12,559 bases of DNA from JBDSEG01 sp039920165 (GCA_039920165.1 JBDSEG010000074.1:1-12559), one strand, 5' to 3'. Shown: positions 1 through 6,807, counted from the first letter of the stretch. Made by a program: numbers and translations. Notes: generated from the letters alone by a model not told the origin.

Positions 1-817
1 GCAGGACGCGACCGCTGCCGTCGACCGTGGGCCGGTGGCCCAGGCTCGCCACGCCGTCGACCGGCCCGCAGCCCTGCGCGTCGACCAGGCCGTAGGTGCG
101 CACCGCGAAGATGCCATGTGCCGCCGGCCGCGAATGCGCGAAGCGCAGGTTCAGCGTGCGAAAGCCGTCGTCGCCGCCGGGCGCGCTCGCCCCCAGGCTG
201 CGGCCGAGCTTGCGACCGTGGATGATGTGGCCGCTCACGCTGTACGGCCGCCCCAGCAGCACGGCGACGCGCGCCATGTCGCCGCCGGCGAGCGCCTCGC
301 GAACGGCCGAGCTCGACACCCGCAGGCCGTGCACTTCGTAGCTGTTCATGCGCGCGACATCGAAGCCCGCTGCGGCGCCGGCAGCGTCGAGCATCGCGTA
401 GTCGCCCGCGCGCCGCGCGCCGAAGCGGAAATCGTCGCCGACCAGCACATAGCGCGTGCCCAGGCCGCGCTGCATCACGTCGTCGATGAAGGCCTGCGGC
501 GACTGCGCCGCGAAGGCCGCGTCGAATCGCAGCACGACGGCCTGGTCGATGCCGCAGCGGTCGAGCTCGCTCAGCTTGTCGCGCAGTGTCGCGATTCGCG
601 CCGGCGCCATCTCGGGCCGGCCGGCGAGGGCGGCGAAATAATCGCGCGGGTGCGGCTCGAAAGTCATCACGCACGAGGGCAGGCCGCGGTGCTGCGCTTC
701 CGAACGAAGCAATGCGAGCATCGCCTGGTGGCCGCGGTGCACGCCGTCGAAATTGCCGATCGTGAGCGCGCAGTGCGCCGGGATGCGGGGATGCTGGATG
801 CCTCGAAAGACCTGCAT
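1..817 (-). CDS. ribF: Bifunctional riboflavin kinase / FAD synthetase, 3' end outside window
   Basis: Converts riboflavin to FMN and FMN to FAD in the cytoplasm. The first 272 residues are present; the gene continues past the left edge. The N-terminal nucleotidyltransferase domain shows GNFDGVHRGH at residues 21-30 (the HxGH nucleotide-binding motif), GDDFRFG at 127-133 and SSSAVREAL at 168-176. The flavokinase domain begins near residue 190 with YSVSGHIIHGRKLG and continues through TLNLRF (221-226) and LGHRPTVDG (259-267). Unusually, the usual GFPTxNL flavokinase motif is interrupted: about eight residues (ASAPGGDD, 210-217) precede GFRTLNL, with Arg replacing the motif Pro. The ATG at 815-817 fits the family start. 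No Shine-Dalgarno is visible, but GATAAT lies 6 nt upstream, so a leaderless transcript is possible. In betaproteobacteria ribF is commonly followed by ileS and lspA, which would lie off the left edge. The identification is secure. Confidence 0.96.
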   Translation of the reverse strand, partial: MQVFRGIQHPRIPAHCALTIGNFDGVHRGHQAMLALLRSEAQHRGLPSCVMTFEPHPRDYFAALAGRPEMAPARIATLRDKLSELDRCGIDQAVVLRFDAAFAAQSPQAFIDDVMQRGLGTRYVLVGDDFRFGARRAGDYAMLDAAGAAAGFDVARMNSYEVHGLRVSSSAVREALAGGDMARVAVLLGRPYSVSGHIIHGRKLGRSLGASAPGGDDGFRTLNLRFAHSRPAAHGIFAVRTYGLVDAQGCGPVDGVASLGHRPTVDGSGRVL

Positions 818-823
818 CGGTCG

Positions 824-829
824 ATTATC
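824..829 (-). promoter_or_regulatory. Candidate -10 hexamer directly upstream of ribF
   Basis: On the minus strand GATAAT ends 6 nt before the ribF ATG, within CTCGATAATCG. The same 11-mer precedes the MFS gene at 6890. No convincing -35 box at 16-18 bp spacing is seen. If used, transcription would begin at or next to the start codon. Confidence 0.35.
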
Positions 830-890
830 GAGGGCACCCGCCGCCGCAAACGGCGCGGGCAGATACCGCCGAGGCGTCAGGCGTGTGCGC

Positions 891-904
891 CGGCAGCGCT
901 GCCG
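891..904. repeat. 14-bp perfect palindrome in the ribF-rsuA gap
   Basis: CGGCAGCGCTGCCG is its own reverse complement. It lies in the 181-bp gap between the end of rsuA and the start of ribF. It could be a stem or a protein-binding site; in DNA this GC-rich, chance is a real alternative. Apart from this, the 932-952 stem and the GATAAT box, nothing gene-like was seen at 818-998; no FMN riboswitch core was recognised upstream of ribF. Confidence 0.4.
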
Positions 905-931
905 ACCAGTCCGCCAACGGTGTGGCTGAGA

Positions 932-952
932 TCGATCCGGCCACCGGATCGA
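932..952 (-). terminator. Hairpin downstream of rsuA
   Basis: TCGATCCGG and CCGGATCGA form a perfect 9-bp stem around a 3-nt loop, about 47 nt past the rsuA stop codon. There is no U-tract on either strand, so this is a stem-loop that might mark a transcript 3' end, not a canonical intrinsic terminator. Confidence 0.35.
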
Positions 953-998
953 CTCGACGATCGCGCGGGCGCAGGCCGTCAATGCTCCCGGCACGGTG

Positions 999-1703
999 TC
1001 ACGGGGTCGGCGGGTACAGGACGTGCGGCCCGTCGAGCCAGCGCCACTGCCCGGGAGCCAGGTCGGCCGGCAGCGCGAGCACACCGAACGCGCTGCGGTG
1101 CAGCGTCTCGACCCGGTTGCCGGCGGCCGCGATCATCCGCTTGACCTGGTGGTATTTGCCTTCGGTCAGCGTCAGGCGCAGCGAGTTCGCGCCGATGGCA
1201 TTGCAGGCGGCGGCGCGCACCGTCCCGGGTTCGTCGAGCAACTGCACTCCGGCCAGCAGTGCGTTGACCTGGTCGGCATCGACCGGGTGCTTGCAGCCCA
1301 CCTCGTAGACCTTGGGAACATGGTGCTTGGGCGAGGTCAGTCGGTGGATCAACGCGCCGTCGTCGGTGAGGAGCAACAGGCCGGTGGTGTCCTCGTCCAG
1401 GCGCCCCACCGCCTGCACGTCGCGCCGGTGCAGCGGCGCTGGCAGCAGGCTGTACACGCTTGGATGGTGCTTGGGCTTTTGCGAGCACTCGTAGCCGGCC
1501 GGCTTATTGAGCACGATCAGCGCCTGCGCATGAAACGGCCACAGCACGCCGCGGACGCCCAAGACCAGACCCTCGGTCGGAACGTCGTGAAACGGGTCGT
1601 CGCATACCGCGCCGGCGAGCGTGACGTGCCCGCCCGCGATCAGCCCGGCGCATTCGCGGCGCGCGCCGAAGCCCTGCGAAAAAAGAACCTGCGACAGCCG
1701 CAT
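999..1703 (-). CDS. rsuA: 16S rRNA pseudouridine(516) synthase
   Basis: Isomerises uridine 516 of 16S rRNA to pseudouridine during small-subunit assembly. The product is 234 aa; E. coli RsuA is 231. An S4 RNA-binding domain occupies about residues 1-45 (MRLSQVLFSQGFGARRECAG). The synthase domain carries the RsuA/RluB-type catalytic motif VGRLDEDTTGLLLLTDDG, with catalytic Asp at residue 103, followed by SPKHHVPKVYEV and EGKYHQVKRM. The ATG at 1701-1703 was chosen because it matches the family N-terminus; the reading frame stays open further upstream, but that extension is encoded by the palindromic element at 1715-1880. No Shine-Dalgarno is visible. The left arm of the palindromic element lies 12 nt upstream of the start, so that element probably carries or has displaced the promoter and leader. 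Confidence 0.93.
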   Translation of the reverse strand: MRLSQVLFSQGFGARRECAGLIAGGHVTLAGAVCDDPFHDVPTEGLVLGVRGVLWPFHAQALIVLNKPAGYECSQKPKHHPSVYSLLPAPLHRRDVQAVGRLDEDTTGLLLLTDDGALIHRLTSPKHHVPKVYEVGCKHPVDADQVNALLAGVQLLDEPGTVRAAACNAIGANSLRLTLTEGKYHQVKRMIAAAGNRVETLHRSAFGVLALPADLAPGQWRWLDGPHVLYPPTP

Positions 1704-1714
1704 TCGGGCGGACT

Positions 1715-1880
1715 TAGTCGACTGAGTCACTGAAATCGGCTCGGTGCTGTCCACGCAATACGGGTGCGCTGCGGCGTTGCAAATGCTCGCGATGGCTACG
1801 GGCATCGCTGAGCTTTGCGCCTTGCATCGCATCGCGTCGGGTGCGTACCTCACCGTCCATTTCAATGATCTAGCGGACTA
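1715..1880. repeat. 166-bp palindromic element with terminal inverted repeats (MITE/REP-like candidate)
   Basis: The outer 26 nt at 1715-1740 and 1855-1880 are imperfect inverted repeats, 18 of 26 positions matching, with shared blocks TAGTC, TCA and TGAAAT. The centre (1779-1818) folds into a 15-bp stem with two single-base bulges: GCAAA/TTTGC, GCTC/GAGC and GCGATG/CATCGC, capped on the plus strand by C(TACG)G. The intervening parts are also roughly symmetrical, so the whole gap behaves as one large hairpin. The right terminus coincides with the TAG stop of the lipase-like gene. No transposase is encoded. The size, terminal repeats and intergenic location resemble a non-autonomous element. 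Copy number cannot be seen from one window, and no clear target-site duplication was found. Confidence 0.6.
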
Positions 1881-3260
1881 GCGGTGCAGCTCGAGCAGCA
1901 CCAGGTGGTTCTCGGCCGCCGGCCAGGCGCGGCCGACGATGCGCTCGCCGTTGTATTCGCCGGCCACGGCGCGCATCGCGTTGTCCTTCACCAGCAGCTT
2001 CGCTTGCGCCGCGCCGCCCACGCCCGCAACGATGCCCGGCGGCGCCGCACCGTCGAGGCTGATGCGGTCCTGCGGCAGCGTGAAATAGCCGCGCGGCCGC
2101 GTGAGCGTGACGACCGCGAGCGCGGCCTTGTCGGCATCGGCCAGGCGCTCGGCGCGCAGGTTGACGATATCGGACGTGCGCGGGAACGGCGAGCGGTAGA
2201 TGTGGGTCGTGGCGAAACCGGGCGCGGCGATCACGAACTCATACGGTGTCCCCGGCCGGGCGTCGAATGGTCCCCAGCGGCCGTCGGCCCCGATGGTCTT
2301 GCGGTGCACTGCAGCGCGACGGCGCTCCCCGCTCGCGGGCTCGGTGGCGTAGACCTCGACGGTCGCGCCAACGAGCGCGAGGTTGTTGGCGAAATTGCCG
2401 CCGCCCGGCTGGTTGTTCAGCCCGAGGCCGCTCACTTTGCCGTCGAGCACGATGCGATCCTGCGGCGCGATCGCCGTCGTTGTCGGCGCGCGGCCGGTGA
2501 TGAAGCGGTACGCGGCTTCGAAGGCCTGCGGGCTGTAGGCGGTTTCGCGGTGGTCGATGGCGGGGATCACGATATTGGTCGCGCCCTTCAGTTCGGGCCC
2601 GGCGAAAGTGACGTTGGTTGGCGTGCCCTTGCTGGCGATCCACACGCCGTCGGGCTGGGCGTACTTGTCGTTCACGTCGGAGCGGATCGTCAGCCAACGA
2701 ATACCGGGGGTCACCTCGTCGCCGTTCGGTCCCTTGGGCGCATTCAGCCCGGTGAGGAGCGCTCCGGCCCCGTTAAATTCGTTGCCCGGGCGGACCTTCA
2801 TATCAACCCATATTCCGTGGTTGGGCGTCCCGCCCAGGATGGCGTGCGAGACCTTGGCCGCGCCGCCGCCGCTCTCGATGTACTGGCGGATCGAGTAGCC
2901 GCCGCGCGAGTTGCCCATCAGCACGACCTGGCTCGCACCGGTCGTGGCCAGCACCTTGTCGACCTCGGCCGCGAGGTAGCGCATGTTCTCGGTGCTCGAC
3001 GTGCGGCCGGGCTGCTCCTTCGCATCGTCGTCGCGCGCGAGCGGGTAAGGCACATCGATCGCGGACAGCCGCTCGCGCGGCCAGCCGTTCGACTCGAAGC
3101 GCCACAGCGTCATCGTCCACAGCGCGGCGGTCTCGCCGTTGCCATGCACGAAGACGATCGGCGGCTGCGCCGGGCCGGCCGGCGGGCTGGCGCAGGCGCC
3201 CAGGAGCAGCGCGGCCAATGTGGCGGTGAGCAGGGCGCGGCAGGTCAGGGCAAACGTCAT
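1878..3260 (-). CDS. Alpha/beta-hydrolase lipase/esterase, predicted lipoprotein
   Basis: The 460-aa product is predicted to be an envelope-anchored esterase or lipase. It starts with a short signal peptide ending in the lipobox LGAC (lipidated Cys23). The hydrolase domain shows HGNG at 39-42 (oxyanion region), the nucleophile elbow GNSRGG with Ser118, and a likely catalytic His237 in IDHRET; the acid is probably one of Asp195, Asp198 or Asp204. After about residue 260 comes a roughly 190-residue beta-rich tail containing PQDRIVLDG (266-274) and again PQDRISLDG (396-404), suggesting a duplicated module. The layout recalls lipases with a C-terminal beta domain such as the Archaeoglobus lipase group; this is recognition, not alignment. 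Its ATG overlaps the stop of the upstream P1 hydrolase (ATGA), indicating translational coupling. Substrate unknown. Confidence 0.85.
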   Translation of the reverse strand: MTFALTCRALLTATLAALLLGACASPPAGPAQPPIVFVHGNGETAALWTMTLWRFESNGWPRERLSAIDVPYPLARDDDAKEQPGRTSSTENMRYLAAEVDKVLATTGASQVVLMGNSRGGYSIRQYIESGGGAAKVSHAILGGTPNHGIWVDMKVRPGNEFNGAGALLTGLNAPKGPNGDEVTPGIRWLTIRSDVNDKYAQPDGVWIASKGTPTNVTFAGPELKGATNIVIPAIDHRETAYSPQAFEAAYRFITGRAPTTTAIAPQDRIVLDGKVSGLGLNNQPGGGNFANNLALVGATVEVYATEPASGERRRAAVHRKTIGADGRWGPFDARPGTPYEFVIAAPGFATTHIYRSPFPRTSDIVNLRAERLADADKAALAVVTLTRPRGYFTLPQDRISLDGAAPPGIVAGVGGAAQAKLLVKDNAMRAVAGEYNGERIVGRAWPAAENHLVLLELHR

Positions 3261-4279
3261 GGGCGAGTGCTTTCGAGGTGACTGAAATGTTCGCTGGCGG
3301 GCAAATGCGGCAGGCCCGGCGAATCGAGCGATACCGCCTGGCGCACCGCGCGCAGAACGGCAAGCGCCGTGACCTCGGCGGCCAGAGCCCCCAGCAGCGT
3401 CAGGTGGCCGGTCTTGCCGCTGCCACCGGTGGCGAGCGCGAACAGGGTATCGCCGTCGCCCATGGTGTGGGCTGGGTTGATGCTGCGCGCCAGACCGTCG
3501 TGCGCCATCTGCGCGAGCTTGCAGGCCTGGGCCTTGTCAAGCACGGCATCGGTGGCGATGACGCCGATGGTGGTCGCTGCGCCTGTGTCGAATGCAGCGG
3601 GCAGCTCGCCGCGAAGCAGCGCGTCGGTGGCGCCGAGCAGGCGCGTTCCGTCGGCGCTGCGGGCGCCGGCGACGACATGGCCGCTGGCCGGATCGATCAC
3701 ATCGCCGACCGCATTCACCGCGACCAGCGCCGCGACGGTGAAGCCGCCGGCGCGCACCGAGGCGCTGCCGATGCCGCCGCGCATCGCGCGCTCGAAGCCG
3801 AACAGCTTGCCGACGCTCGCGCCTGCGCCGGCGCCGACATTGCCTTCGGCCATCGCACCATCGGCTGCTGCCTCGCAGGCCGCGTAGCCCGCGGCCGCAT
3901 CGGGCCGGATCGAGGCATCGCCGACCGCGAGATCGAACAGGATGGCCGCCGGCACGATCGGCACCGTCGCCGGGCCGATCCGCATGCCGATGCCGCGCTC
4001 CTCGAGCCAGCGCATCACGCCGCCCGCCGCGTCGAGGCCGAAGGCGCTGCCGCCCGAGAGCAGCACCGCGTGCACGGTCGACACCGCATTCAGCGGCGAG
4101 AGCAGGTCGGTTTCGCGCGTGCCGGGTGCGGCGCCGCGAACATCGACCCCGCCGACCGTGCCCTCGGTTGTCAGCACCACGGTGCAGCCGGTGGGCCGGC
4201 GCGAGTCGGTGAAGTGGCCGACGCGCAGCCCGGCAACGTCGGTGAGCGCCCCCGGCCTCAAAGTCTGAAAGGCAAGCAC
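3257..4279 (-). CDS. P1 (DmpA/NylC, S58) family N-terminal-nucleophile hydrolase
   Basis: Self-processing aminopeptidase or amidase of the family that includes DmpA, BapA and nylon-oligomer hydrolase NylC; about 340 aa. The conserved blocks are LTDVAGLRVGHFTD near the N-terminus, SGGSAFGLDAAGGV, GNVGAGAGASVGKLFG, MRGGIGSASV, IGVIATDAVLDKAQ and MAHDGLARSINPAHTMGDGDTLFALATG. By family spacing the likely nucleophile is Thr236 (codon 3572-3574), with Lys158, Asn189, Asp275 and Asp277 matching the NylC catalytic set. The residue before the nucleophile is Ala, where NylC has Asn. Start choice is uncertain: the frame is open to an ATG at 4402 inside the upstream gene, but those residues are unlike the family; GTG at 4277-4279 or TTG at 4259-4261 (334 aa) are more plausible. 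No signal peptide is visible, so the product is probably cytoplasmic. Confidence 0.88.
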   Translation of the reverse strand: MLAFQTLRPGALTDVAGLRVGHFTDSRRPTGCTVVLTTEGTVGGVDVRGAAPGTRETDLLSPLNAVSTVHAVLLSGGSAFGLDAAGGVMRWLEERGIGMRIGPATVPIVPAAILFDLAVGDASIRPDAAAGYAACEAAADGAMAEGNVGAGAGASVGKLFGFERAMRGGIGSASVRAGGFTVAALVAVNAVGDVIDPASGHVVAGARSADGTRLLGATDALLRGELPAAFDTGAATTIGVIATDAVLDKAQACKLAQMAHDGLARSINPAHTMGDGDTLFALATGGSGKTGHLTLLGALAAEVTALAVLRAVRQAVSLDSPGLPHLPASEHFSHLESTRP

Positions 4280-4292
4280 GGGCTCGAAAGAC

Positions 4293-4357
4293 CGAAGCGC
4301 CTTTGAGACGAGTCGCCTTCGCTGCGCAATTTCATAGGCGCTTCGCTGCGGCGACTC
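4293..4357 (-). other. Two interlocking stems between the dehydrogenase and P1 hydrolase genes
   Basis: CGAAGCGCCT (4293-4302) is complementary to 4336-4345 (10 bp), and GAGTCGCC (4310-4317) to 4350-4357 (8 bp). On the minus-strand transcript the order is A-B-A'-B', so the stems are mutually exclusive or form a pseudoknot. Stem A begins within the dehydrogenase stop codon; stem B ends 13 nt before the candidate GTG start of the P1 gene. Confidence 0.4.
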
Positions 4358-5495
4358 AGGCAAATACCCCGGCGTGATCCTGCATGGTCGCTGCCACTTC
4401 ACCGAGCTGGTGCAGCGAATCGCCGTAGGTCATTTCCATCACCGTGAGGCGCTTGAAATAGTGGCTCGCGCTGTATTCGTCGGTGATGGCGATGCCGCCG
4501 TGCAACTGGATGCACTGCTGGCCGACGAAGCGCGTCGACTGGCCGAGCTGCAGCTTGGCCTGCGCCATCGCGCGCTTGCGTGCGGCCGGCGGTTCGTTCA
4601 TCTTGAGGCTCGCGAAATAGCTCATCGAGCGTGCCAGTTCGAGCTGCATCTTCACATCGGCGATGCGGTGGCGCAGCGCCTGGAAAGTCGCGATCGTGAC
4701 GCCGAACTGCTTGCGCGTATTCATGTACTCGACCGTGATCGCGATGAGCTTTTCCATCGTACCCACGGCCTCCGCGCACAGCGCGGCGATGCCGATATCG
4801 ATGCCGTGCTCGAGCGCCGCCAGGCCCCGTCCGGGTGCGGCGACGAGGGTGGCCGGTGCGTCCGTCAGGTCGAGGTCGGCACCGCGGGCGCCGTCCTGCG
4901 TGGGGTAGCCGCGCACCTTCACCCCTGCGGCGCGCCGCTCGACGAGGAACACACCGATCGCATCGGCGCCACCCGCCGCATCGACGGTGGCCGGCACCAG
5001 GTAGGCATCGGCCGAGTCGCCCGCCGGCACCACGGTCTTCTGGCCGCTCAAGCGCCAGTTGAGGCCGCTGCCGGTCGCGGTGGTGGCCGGGCGGTCGAGC
5101 CGGTAGCGCGCGCCGCGCTCCTGCTGCGCCAGCACCACCAGCACCTCGCCGCTGGCGATCCGCGGCAACCACATGGCCTGCGCCTCGGCGCCGCCATGGC
5201 CGGCCAGCATGCCCGGCGCGACCAGCGCGCCCTGCGCGTAGGGCTCGAGCAGGAGTCCGCGGCCAAGCTCTTCCATCACGACCATGGCATCGACCGCGCC
5301 GAAGCCCATCCCGCCGTGCTCGGCCGGGACTGCGAGCCCGGTCAGGCCGAGATCGGCGAGCTCGCCCCAGACCGAGCGCTCGAAGCCACCCGCCTTGACG
5401 ATCTTGCGCCGCCGTTCGAAGTCGTAGCCCTTGTCGATCCATTTGCGCACCGTATCGCGCAGCATTTCCTGGTCGTGGTTGAAATCGAAATCCAT
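4356..5495 (-). CDS. Acyl-CoA dehydrogenase, small (PimD-like) subunit
   Basis: Flavoprotein-family dehydrogenase expected to pair with the product of 5611-6792 in alpha,beta-dehydrogenation of an acyl-CoA; 379 aa. The N-terminus (MDFDFNHDQEMLRDTVRKWI, then YDFERRRKI) resembles small subunits annotated as pimeloyl-CoA dehydrogenase. ACAD C-terminal landmarks are TRKQFGVTIATFQALRHRIAD and QLHGGIAITDEYSASHYFKRL. Where single-chain enzymes carry the YEGT catalytic Glu, this chain has TYGD (356-359), so it probably lacks its own canonical base, as expected for one half of a heteromer. The start is supported by GAGGG at 5503-5507, 7 nt before the ATG; the frame continues upstream only through the neighbour's coding sequence. 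It lies 115 bp after its partner gene and before the P1 hydrolase. The natural substrate is not defined by sequence. Confidence 0.9.
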   Translation of the reverse strand: MDFDFNHDQEMLRDTVRKWIDKGYDFERRRKIVKAGGFERSVWGELADLGLTGLAVPAEHGGMGFGAVDAMVVMEELGRGLLLEPYAQGALVAPGMLAGHGGAEAQAMWLPRIASGEVLVVLAQQERGARYRLDRPATTATGSGLNWRLSGQKTVVPAGDSADAYLVPATVDAAGGADAIGVFLVERRAAGVKVRGYPTQDGARGADLDLTDAPATLVAAPGRGLAALEHGIDIGIAALCAEAVGTMEKLIAITVEYMNTRKQFGVTIATFQALRHRIADVKMQLELARSMSYFASLKMNEPPAARKRAMAQAKLQLGQSTRFVGQQCIQLHGGIAITDEYSASHYFKRLTVMEMTYGDSLHQLGEVAATMQDHAGVFA

Positions 5496-5537
5496 ATCAA
5501 AACCCTCGTCGAACCAACCTCGTCTGTCTAGCTGGAA

Positions 5538-5561
5538 CCCCTTCCTCCTCGGGGGAAGGGG
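5538..5561 (-). terminator. Strong hairpin between the two dehydrogenase genes
   Basis: CCCCTTCC (5538-5545) pairs perfectly with GGAAGGGG (5554-5561) across an 8-nt loop. On the minus-strand transcript it lies between the large-subunit stop (5611) and the small-subunit start (5495). No U-tract follows. It may be an attenuating or mRNA-stabilising stem within the operon, or part of a dispersed purine-rich intergenic repeat (GGGGAAGGGG-type runs extend to about 5571). Confidence 0.45.
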
Positions 5562-5610
5562 CAGGGGAAGGGAGCAGCCCTGTAGCGCGCCCGCGCGGTT
5601 CGTTCTCGGC

Positions 5611-6792
5611 TCAACCGAGCACGAACTGCGCGACGATATTGCGCTGGACCTCGTTCGAGCCGCCGTAGATGGTCGTCTTGCGCATATTGAAATAAGTGCC
5701 GGCGAGCGGCCCGACGAGCGCACCGTTGGCGATCTGGTCGCCCTGCCAGCCGGCGGCCATCGCCTCGTCGTCGCGCGGCACGCTGGCCGGCCCGGCGGCG
5801 AGCATCATCAGTTCGGTGTAGCGCTGCTGGATCTCGCTGCCACGGATCTTCAGAAGTCCGGCGACGTCGAGTGACTGTCGGCCAGACTTTTCGCCCGACA
5901 GCACGCGCAGCACCATCATCTCGAGGGCGACGATTTCGACCTCGAGCTTCGCGATCTCGTCGCGAAAACGCAGGTCGTCGTAGACGCCTTCCTGCTTGGC
6001 GATGCGCTTCAGGCGTTCGAGCTCGCGCTTGGCGCGGTTCACGTCGGCGATATTGGTGCGCTCGTGCGACAGCAGGTATTTGGCGTAGGTCCAGCCCTTG
6101 TTCTCTTCGCCGACCAGGTTGTCGGCCGGCACCTCGACGTCGTCGAAGAAGACCTCGTTGACCTCCGGCTCGCCGTCCATCAGCACTGTCGGGCGCACGG
6201 TGACGCCGGGACTCTTCATGTCGATGAGCAGGAAGCTGATGCCGGTCTGCGGCTTGCCTTCGTTGCTGGTGCGCACCAGGCAGAAGATCCAGTCGCCGTG
6301 CTGGCCGAGCGTGGTCCAGGCTTTCTGGCCGTTCACGATGTAGTAGTCGCCGCGGCGCTCGGCCTTGGTCTTGACCGACGCCAGGTCGGAACCCGAACCC
6401 GGCTCGCTGTAGCCCTGGCTCCACCACACTTCGCCGCTCATGATGCCGGGCAGGTGGCGCTTTTGCTGCTCCGGCGAACCGAAGGCCATGATCACCGGCG
6501 CCACCATCACCGGGCCGAAGGGCACCACGCGCGGTGCGCCGGCAAGGGCGTTTTCCTCCTCGAACAGATGGCGCTGGATCGCATTCCAGCCCGGGCCGCC
6601 GAACTGCTTCGGCCAGGCCCAGCCGTGCCAGCCTTCCTTGCCGAGAATTCGCGCCCAGCGCTGCATCTCTTCCTTGCTCAGCCGGATGGAGTTGTGCACC
6701 TTGCGGCTGATATCGGGCGGCAGGTTCTTCGCCACCCAGGCGCGGATCTCGAGGCGGAACGCTTGTTCGTCGGGGGTGAAATTCAGATCCAT
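5611..6792 (-). CDS. Acyl-CoA dehydrogenase, large (PimC-like) subunit
   Basis: 393-aa FAD-dependent dehydrogenase, predicted to oxidise an acyl-CoA to the 2-enoyl-CoA together with the downstream small subunit. The N-terminal domain (MDLNFTPDEQAFRLEIRAWV; NLPPDISRKV; LSKEEMQRWARILGKEGW; WPKQFGGPGW) closely matches large subunits annotated as pimeloyl-CoA dehydrogenase. The middle beta domain shows WWSQGYSEPGSGSDLASVKT and the flavin/substrate motif NGQKAWTTLGQHGDWIFCL. The C-terminal helical domain ends in TTIYGGSNEVQRNIVAQ: position 377 is Gly where medium-chain enzymes have the catalytic Glu (YEGT), typical of this subgroup. The ATG at 6790-6792 is supported by GGAGG (6800-6804) at 7-nt spacing. 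It is the first gene of the leftward run and diverges from the MFS gene across 97 bp containing two palindromes. The pimelate link is by resemblance only. Confidence 0.92.
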   Translation of the reverse strand: MDLNFTPDEQAFRLEIRAWVAKNLPPDISRKVHNSIRLSKEEMQRWARILGKEGWHGWAWPKQFGGPGWNAIQRHLFEEENALAGAPRVVPFGPVMVAPVIMAFGSPEQQKRHLPGIMSGEVWWSQGYSEPGSGSDLASVKTKAERRGDYYIVNGQKAWTTLGQHGDWIFCLVRTSNEGKPQTGISFLLIDMKSPGVTVRPTVLMDGEPEVNEVFFDDVEVPADNLVGEENKGWTYAKYLLSHERTNIADVNRAKRELERLKRIAKQEGVYDDLRFRDEIAKLEVEIVALEMMVLRVLSGEKSGRQSLDVAGLLKIRGSEIQQRYTELMMLAAGPASVPRDDEAMAAGWQGDQIANGALVGPLAGTYFNMRKTTIYGGSNEVQRNIVAQFVLG

Positions 6793-6807
6793 GCGCAAGC
6801 CTCCGGG

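Noticed and set aside
818..998. FMN riboswitch upstream of ribF
   Set aside because: None of the conserved RFN-element core sequences was recognised in the 181-bp gap; only unrelated palindromes are present.
35..1144. 369-codon plus-strand open frame opposite ribF and the end of rsuA
   Set aside because: Antisense to the clear RibF and RsuA coding sequences, crosses the intergenic gap, and has no recognisable domain; a GC-rich shadow.
4280..4402. N-terminal extension of the P1 hydrolase to an ATG at 4402
   Set aside because: Would overlap the dehydrogenase 3' end by 47 bp, and the extra residues come from the paired-stem region and do not look like the family N-terminus.
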